From a bacterium (GTDB taxonomy: Bacteria; Patescibacteriota; Microgenomatia; UBA1400; PJMF01), in assembly GCA_900299155.1 (NCBI GenBank), contig OMIS01000048.1, positions 1 to 28,569 of the forward strand: a stretch of DNA of 28,569 nt, in the 5' to 3' direction. Shown one piece after another: positions 23,048-28,569 of this stretch. Numbering within the stretch: the first letter of the stretch is position 1; each line of letters opens with the position of its first letter. Made by a program: the position numbers and the translations under genes. The notes beneath the pieces are model-generated. The model ran no database searches. It was given only the letters and a program-made list of their open reading frames with translations, and was not told the DNA's origin.

Positions 23048-26000
23048 GTGTCAAATCTCATTCGTTCAGAAATCAGCCAATTTATCGTCGATTATCTTTC
23101 TCAAAAAGATCCCGACCTCATTGCCGAAGAGAATGGCAAGTTGAAACACAACTACTCGAGAATAAGAGAGGGAATTGATGAAGCCTTCAAGAATGACAAA
23201 ACCCTCAATCCCCAAGGGAAAAGCATTTATGAGTACTTCAGAAGTTCTTCTCAAAGTGAACTAAAACAGAAACTGGCTGAAGCAAGAGAGCGAGCACAGA
23301 TAAAGTCAGCTATTCCCCTTGGTCAATGGGTTTCTCTAGCTGAATCAGTAGTCACTCACGAAGATGAGAGTACAAGACAAGAGTATAACGAGATGTTCGA
23401 AACTGGATTGGTTCAAGAACAGTTGAGGAGAAATTTACGCTTTGACAATCAATACGAAGAAAGAGATCTGCAGTTTCTTATTCATAACCAATCTGGAGAA
23501 GTGAACCGTTCAATCGTAGAAATTGTCAGTAACGCTATAGATTTCAGCCCAATTAATGCCGAAGTTCGGGTTGAGATTGATGAGCACGGATACCAAGTCA
23601 CAGATCTTGGTAAAGGCATGAGTCCTCACAACCTCATCGAGGAGTTAAGCATACCGTTTATTTCTGGGGCTCGAGAAAAAGATAAAGCTTCCATTGGAAA
23701 ATTTGGTATGGGTTTTCTAACAATTTTGAGACACTTAAAAAATGAAGGTGATCAAGTAAAAGTTGAGACAGGACAAGATGGGAAAGGATTCGCAATACTT
23801 TTTTTCTTTAGAGAAGGGAAAGTACTGGTTTCCATTGGTACTCAACAAGAGATTATTCAAGGTACTCGTATTTCTCTGCGAACGTCTGATTTTGACCAAG
23901 AAAATGCAAAACATCTTCTCTCTTCCCATTTGAGATACAAAAAGGGTGCAGCTGTTATCGTGAATGGTGAGGATATCTCACAGCTTGAAGGGGTAGAGTT
24001 TGTCTATGCAGGGGAAAGCTCCACTGAAAGAGTTGGATTAGGCTTTGAACTAGTCGAAGAAATTTCTAACTCTTCTTGTGAGGTAGTACTTGCAATTAAC
24101 GGCGTACAAATCATCACAAAATCAGTAGAAGGGTTTAACCTACCAAAAAGACTAGTGTTAGACCTGCCATACAAATCTAATTTATCCGAATCGAGAGATG
24201 CCGTGGTATATGATGATATTTTCGTGACCGCAGCAAAAAGCATCATTGACCAACTTTTGCAAAGTCAGCTTTTCTTGCAACAAAAGATTCAGATTGTGAA
24301 TGCTCTCTGTGAAATTTTTCACGCTGTTGAGCTTCAGGCCTTCACTCAAGATGAAAGTGTACTTGAGTATTTAGAAACACAACTCTCTTCATTCACCGAC
24401 TCTGATGTACAAACAATAGTACCTGCAAAAGAGGGCTGGCAACATATTTCTGCTTCTGAACTACTTTTTGTGAATCCACGTCTTGAAGCTCTTATCGAGC
24501 CATTTTTTAACAAAATCAGTCCAATGGTAGGCATGCGCAGCGCAAGCATCAGAGGATACCTTGCTGACATCGATTCATCTGCAGAACATCCAATTCTAGT
24601 ACACGGTGATAAGCTTGTCTTTTCAAGACAACTTTGGACTCAATTGAGATCACATCCTGAATTCCTTCAGAGATATATCAATTTTGTGATGAGAGATAAA
24701 GGATTTATTGATTTTCCAAGGATAAATGAAGTTTCTACTTCTGATGAAATTCGCAAAAAAATGAAAGATAGACTGCGTGGCATGACTTATCAAGAAGAAT
24801 GCGAAAGACGAATTCTTGATGAACGTAATATTGTAGATGGATACCTGCTAGAAATGGTATTTCATCCTAAACATTTATTTACAGATGAGTTTGAAGACTT
24901 AAGATATGATTATCCTGAGTGGATTGATCAACTAACGCTAGGCGAAGAGTTTAGAGCTGAGTTGGAAGCATATATTTTCGGTGAATCCGATACTTTTGCT
25001 TTCAAACCAGAATGGCTTAGTCAAGCGATCGAACAGCATCGGTTAGTGCAAGTAAAAAAGATGCCAGAATCAGCAGTTATAGAGTCCGTGTATAACCAGA
25101 TTATGGCTCTAGCTGACCGCAAAGATGAAATCATAGAAGGATTCAAGAAATACAAAGAAGTTATTGCCTTTTTCTTACCTGAAAATGTCCAGAAATATCT
25201 AGATTTACCTCCCGATCAGATTGAACAACAATTTTGTTCAGACTTCATAGATATATATAGAGTTGCTTATGAGCAAGAAATACAACAGGTCATCAAGTAC
25301 AAGCTGAAATGGATGAGAAGAAATTGGGATGAGGAAGAGCGAGAGCCCACTGAGGAAGATATCGAGTATAACTTCTCTTTTTTGTTGTCAGTGATCCGAG
25401 AAGTACTTAACGACAATGATTCATACTCGATGGAAGAAAAAGAAAAAAGTTTTGCTGAAACAATCCCTGCTCATGCACGTTTTCCTATTTCGAGGATGAT
25501 TAGTGCCATGATTGCAAGAACCCACTATCTGCAGGTAAAAAGTCAACTTGATCCAAACTACCACCAAGCATACGATGCCCTATTTAGTTTTCGCTGGACT
25601 TCTTCACTAGCGAACCCAGACGAATTGTTAAGGTATCCTGGTTCGAGTAAACATAACGAAGTTGAAGAAAACTTGTTAGTGATGCAAGGGATGAGTCGAG
25701 TCGCTCAAACAGTACCTTTAGAACAAATCGAAGATCTTGTGTCTGTCTTTACTGCCGACCCAAAAATCTCAGTTAGTGATATTTATCCACTTTTGACATT
25801 TTTAGTTGACCCCTATGTCACTTATCATACGGTAGCTCACGGAAGTGGTTGGTCTAGCGAAACGGATAAGCTAGAGAACCTTCCGCTTGCAATTGTGCAA
25901 GAACTACGAGGGGTAGACTTGGTCAGGTCATACTTTGATCGTGGCGGTAAAGCCGAAGAAGCCTTTGCTTGGAGATATAGATACACAGATATCAAAACAT

Positions 26001-28504
26001 TTGAGGACTTTGAACAGGTGGTTAGAGAAAAATGGGAAATCGCACGATCTCAGTTCCCTAACCTAGTACAGAAATATCAAGCGATTTATGGAAATGAAAA
26101 AATTCAAAAAATCTTTGAACAAAGAGAAGAGGATGTCCGAAAAGCGTATTCGGATGCAATGAGTTCTCAATCATATACAGAGTATGAATCATTTTCTGTT
26201 GTTGATGCCATGTTGTACACGGAAGGCTGTTTTGCACCATTATCTGATCGAAAGCTACAAACTATTCTCAAGATTGTTGATGAGAAATTTGATCCACATT
26301 TCATGGATCGCAAGCTCTGTGCTCAGTTCGCTATGTACTTACGTCGTGTTCTATCAATGACTCACATGTCAGATGACGAGTTCGAAAATCTTCAGGGATG
26401 GTTCTTAATCAAAAAGCAATACAACAACTGGCATGTATTTCTCAAAGATTTTTTTGCTGAACCGATCGTTAACGTGATCAGAAAAAAACAAGCACTCGTT
26501 GGTAAACAAGGAATGGACCGAGTAGCAGATATTTGGTGTGAAGTAGTAGACTCACTATCCGACTTTACTCGAGGTAAGTCAGATGAGGAAGTTGCAACCT
26601 ATGTGAGTCGATTAATAGACATTGTAGAAGATATCATGAGGAAACCTAAGTTCTTACAAGATTTTATCTTCAAAACTCTTGAAACAACGGGCAACACCTA
26701 CAATCGCTACTCTTGCTTTTATAGTAATGGCAAGAATTCTACCCAACTGATTTCACTCATTCAACCTTACGTGATCTACTTTAATCAAGGAGAGAGAACA
26801 ACCCTAGACTCTCAGAGCTCTCTTTTCTCGGAAGCATTAAATAAAGGTGAGCACTCTCTTTTACTTTCTGACTTAATGCATCATCGCCGAACCAGATCAA
26901 AAAATTTTAAAGATGATCTGTCTTCTCCCAACGACCTTCCAGAAAAAGTTCAGTATTCTTCTGAAGGAAGAAACAAATTCGTTTATTATCGAGAACTACT
27001 TCACTCTATTCAGCATTTGCCTGCAAATGACACGTATCTTTTCCTCAGAGAGTTGATCCAGAATGCATACGATGCTAGTGCGACATCATTGGATGTTTCA
27101 AGGCATAAGATCGATATTGATAATTTCAAAGATGGAGATCTACATGTTGTTCAGGTACGAGATACAGTCGGAATGGATTTTGAGAAGATTTTTTCGGTGC
27201 TTCTCATTCCCAACGTGAGTTCAAAAACGAATGGGAAAGAACTCGGCCGTTTTGGTGTAGGTTTTATGAGTATTTTTAAAGAGGCAGAAAAAGTTGAAAT
27301 AGTAAGCGGAAACGGTAATGAAAAAGTCAGCGTGACAATTTTGCCAGTTAGGAATGATGACGGTCAGCTAACCGATCTGGAAGTCTCCTATGACTTAGCC
27401 CCATCTGATGAAAAAGGAACTGCCGTTCGGAAATACTTCAAAACAGACAATGGTCAATTAGAATCAGCCAAAATACAGGCCTCAGCAAATAAATACGGTA
27501 CCTATTTAGACGCTGGTAGAGTTCAACTTTCTTTTGGAGAGGAAGAAGTTAACTATCCCAAACGAATCTTAGCTTCTGCATGGGATGAACGGTTTGGTAC
27601 TTTAGAAGTTCTAGAAGGTGGTGACTCACATCTTTTACAAGGCAGATTGTATGTAAATGAACTTCCCTCATATTTATTGGATCTGATTCCAGGACCAATA
27701 CACGACATAGTGTTGAATCACGGTCTTGTTGTTAATATTGATCCGATAGTTGGTTTAACAAGATCACGAAAAGATCTATCGGATAAAAAAACTGTACTCC
27801 CTGAACTCATGAGAGTTTTGCCTGGACTCATTATTGAAGCCACCATTCAAAAATTTGCTGATGAGAAGTTCGATTTAGGCCTGATTCCCTATGATTACTT
27901 TTGGTCTTTAGAACCAGAGATGGAAGCTTGGAGAGCTCGTATTGATAATCAAACGATAAAAGATGCGGACGCTATTAACAATGGTAATGGAATAGATGAC
28001 TGGCTAAGATATTCAGATCGTCGGCTCTTTTTAGAGCTATTAACTTTAGTAAAGTTTGTTAATGTCGGCGGGGTAAAAAGGTCACTTCAAGAAATAAATG
28101 ACATGAGAAAGCAGGGGTATGATTTCGCACAAGAAAAACTTCCTAAACGTCTTGAGGATTTACTAAAAGAAAGCAAAGCTCACACTGAACGAGAGATCAG
28201 ATTAAAAAAAGAGTTTGAAGAAAGACAAGAAACAGAGTTTGAAATCAGAGTTCTGAACAATGAACTATATGACAAACTCAAAAATACTAGTGATGGACAT
28301 TTGGCATTTTTGGATGTTATCGACACACTAACTTCAATAGAAGGTGATATTAGACATGGCTACTTCAACGTCCCTAAAGGTGCACGTGCAGTTGCAGCAA
28401 TTCAATGGCGTTTGAAAGCTTGGAATCTACTTTATATTGACGATAAGATAGAGCAACTGTCCCGCATGATAGAAAATGGCACTGACCTGCACCCAATAAA
28501 CTAG
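23048..28504 (+). CDS. Giant protein with two Hsp90/sacsin-like GHKL ATPase modules
   Basis: 1818 residues starting at GTG. The first GHKL domain (about 140-300) has the N-box VEIVSNAID (Glu158, Asn162), G1 DLGKGM (186-191), G2 GKFGMGF (217-223) and GTRIS (from 272). Its follow-on domain holds a possible catalytic Arg in SESRDAV (Arg383), as in the Hsp90 middle domain. A helical region of about 900 residues with no recognised motif follows. The second GHKL domain has FLRELIQNAYDAS (1332-1344), G1 DTVGM (1372-1376, one residue short of DxGxG), and G2 GRFGVGF (1400-1406), and again an Arg motif TRSRKDL (1571-1577). A charged coiled coil lies near the C-terminus. No nuclease, protease or membrane segment is seen. 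Hsp90-like ATPases of this size are known from sacsin-like proteins and from some bacterial defence loci. Function here is unknown; the mobile-element setting suggests defence. Confidence 0.85.
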   Translation: MSNLIRSEISQFIVDYLSQKDPDLIAEENGKLKHNYSRIREGIDEAFKNDKTLNPQGKSIYEYFRSSSQSELKQKLAEARERAQIKSAIPLGQWVSLAESVVTHEDESTRQEYNEMFETGLVQEQLRRNLRFDNQYEERDLQFLIHNQSGEVNRSIVEIVSNAIDFSPINAEVRVEIDEHGYQVTDLGKGMSPHNLIEELSIPFISGAREKDKASIGKFGMGFLTILRHLKNEGDQVKVETGQDGKGFAILFFFREGKVLVSIGTQQEIIQGTRISLRTSDFDQENAKHLLSSHLRYKKGAAVIVNGEDISQLEGVEFVYAGESSTERVGLGFELVEEISNSSCEVVLAINGVQIITKSVEGFNLPKRLVLDLPYKSNLSESRDAVVYDDIFVTAAKSIIDQLLQSQLFLQQKIQIVNALCEIFHAVELQAFTQDESVLEYLETQLSSFTDSDVQTIVPAKEGWQHISASELLFVNPRLEALIEPFFNKISPMVGMRSASIRGYLADIDSSAEHPILVHGDKLVFSRQLWTQLRSHPEFLQRYINFVMRDKGFIDFPRINEVSTSDEIRKKMKDRLRGMTYQEECERRILDERNIVDGYLLEMVFHPKHLFTDEFEDLRYDYPEWIDQLTLGEEFRAELEAYIFGESDTFAFKPEWLSQAIEQHRLVQVKKMPESAVIESVYNQIMALADRKDEIIEGFKKYKEVIAFFLPENVQKYLDLPPDQIEQQFCSDFIDIYRVAYEQEIQQVIKYKLKWMRRNWDEEEREPTEEDIEYNFSFLLSVIREVLNDNDSYSMEEKEKSFAETIPAHARFPISRMISAMIARTHYLQVKSQLDPNYHQAYDALFSFRWTSSLANPDELLRYPGSSKHNEVEENLLVMQGMSRVAQTVPLEQIEDLVSVFTADPKISVSDIYPLLTFLVDPYVTYHTVAHGSGWSSETDKLENLPLAIVQELRGVDLVRSYFDRGGKAEEAFAWRYRYTDIKTFEDFEQVVREKWEIARSQFPNLVQKYQAIYGNEKIQKIFEQREEDVRKAYSDAMSSQSYTEYESFSVVDAMLYTEGCFAPLSDRKLQTILKIVDEKFDPHFMDRKLCAQFAMYLRRVLSMTHMSDDEFENLQGWFLIKKQYNNWHVFLKDFFAEPIVNVIRKKQALVGKQGMDRVADIWCEVVDSLSDFTRGKSDEEVATYVSRLIDIVEDIMRKPKFLQDFIFKTLETTGNTYNRYSCFYSNGKNSTQLISLIQPYVIYFNQGERTTLDSQSSLFSEALNKGEHSLLLSDLMHHRRTRSKNFKDDLSSPNDLPEKVQYSSEGRNKFVYYRELLHSIQHLPANDTYLFLRELIQNAYDASATSLDVSRHKIDIDNFKDGDLHVVQVRDTVGMDFEKIFSVLLIPNVSSKTNGKELGRFGVGFMSIFKEAEKVEIVSGNGNEKVSVTILPVRNDDGQLTDLEVSYDLAPSDEKGTAVRKYFKTDNGQLESAKIQASANKYGTYLDAGRVQLSFGEEEVNYPKRILASAWDERFGTLEVLEGGDSHLLQGRLYVNELPSYLLDLIPGPIHDIVLNHGLVVNIDPIVGLTRSRKDLSDKKTVLPELMRVLPGLIIEATIQKFADEKFDLGLIPYDYFWSLEPEMEAWRARIDNQTIKDADAINNGNGIDDWLRYSDRRLFLELLTLVKFVNVGGVKRSLQEINDMRKQGYDFAQEKLPKRLEDLLKESKAHTEREIRLKKEFEERQETEFEIRVLNNELYDKLKNTSDGHLAFLDVIDTLTSIEGDIRHGYFNVPKGARAVAAIQWRLKAWNLLYIDDKIEQLSRMIENGTDLHPIN

Positions 28505-28506
28505 AC

Positions 28507-28536
28507 AAAGATTAAAGTAGAATAGAAGTAATCTTT
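28507..28536 (+). terminator. Inverted repeat after the giant ATPase gene
   Basis: AAAGATTA and TAATCTTT form a perfect 8-bp AT-rich stem with a 14-nt loop, starting 3 nt after the stop. No T-run follows, so it may be a partial terminator or a binding site before the next gene. Confidence 0.35.
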
Positions 28537-28549
28537 GAAAGGCGGGAAT

Positions 28550-28569
28550 ATGGCAGGGATAGCACTTGA
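28550..28569 (+). CDS. Start of a downstream gene, cut by the window edge
   Basis: ATG at 28550 follows AAAGGCGGG with good Shine-Dalgarno spacing. Only six full codons (MAGIAL) are visible, so the product is unknown. It has the same direction as the giant ATPase gene, 45 bp after it, and may be its operon partner. Confidence 0.5.

Noticed and set aside
1..28569. Alternative genetic code (UGA as Gly)
   Set aside because: TGA ends several genes exactly at overlaps with the next start (1706, 4224, 20134), and the only odd stop is one TAG.
1..28569. CRISPR array, rRNA genes or riboswitches
   Set aside because: No regularly spaced repeats, rRNA sequence or recognised aptamer was seen; only the one tRNA is supported.
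18179..28569. Complete inovirus prophage
   Set aside because: Only the gene II-like protein points that way; no ZOT/gpI-type or coat protein is seen, and a 5.4-kb ATPase gene does not fit a filamentous phage genome.

Overview
The window looks like a chromosomal segment of a small-genome bacterium, most likely of the Patescibacteria/CPR radiation, with a mobile element integrated at its right-hand side. The CPR assignment is an inference. It rests on tightly packed housekeeping genes (primase, RpoD, L36), a 39-residue L36 without zinc cysteines, several promoters whose -10 box lies only 6-7 nt before the start codon (leaderless mRNAs), and many proteins without an assigned function. TGA is used as an ordinary stop (ends of the genes at 1706, 4224 and 19976), so this is not the UGA=Gly code of Gracilibacteria/Absconditabacteria.

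Left (1-4739): an IS3-family insertion sequence (right end at about 1084) has cut an ABC-2 exporter operon. The 3' part of the ATPase gene and an intact permease remain. Then come a CPA2/Kef-type cation:proton antiporter, an overlapping methionine sulfoxide reductase B, and on the minus strand the tiny rpmJ gene.

Middle (4842-18010): a large multi-membrane protein and DnaG primase read from a divergent promoter region. Immediately after dnaG is a Tat-exported putative zinc peptidase gene interrupted by one in-frame TAG. A redox block follows: a CsoR-family repressor with a perfect operator inside its own promoter, thioredoxin, thioredoxin reductase and glutamate dehydrogenase. MsrB upstream is a plausible client of this thioredoxin pair. 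Next are RpoD, a TspO-like protein, a DUF6498-like membrane protein, a methyltransferase with a Ser/Arg-rich N-terminus, and a membrane-anchored protein of unknown function.

Right (18104-28569): a tRNA-Asn(GUU) gene marks the left boundary of an integrated element. A large serine recombinase runs toward the tRNA, and its last four codons plus stop are antisense to the tRNA 3' end. Upstream of it, in one leftward, overlapping gene string, lie a two-TM Cys-rich protein, a 53-residue excisionase-type HTH protein, a filamentous-phage gene II (CRI)-like replication initiator, a SpoVG-family protein, a small protein and a 375-residue unknown protein. Divergent from this string, under its own strong leaderless promoter, is an 1818-residue protein with two separate Hsp90/sacsin-like GHKL ATPase modules, followed by the start of another gene at the window edge. 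This giant ATPase on a recombinase-bearing element is the best candidate here for an undescribed system, plausibly anti-phage or inter-element defence. That role is inferred from context only.
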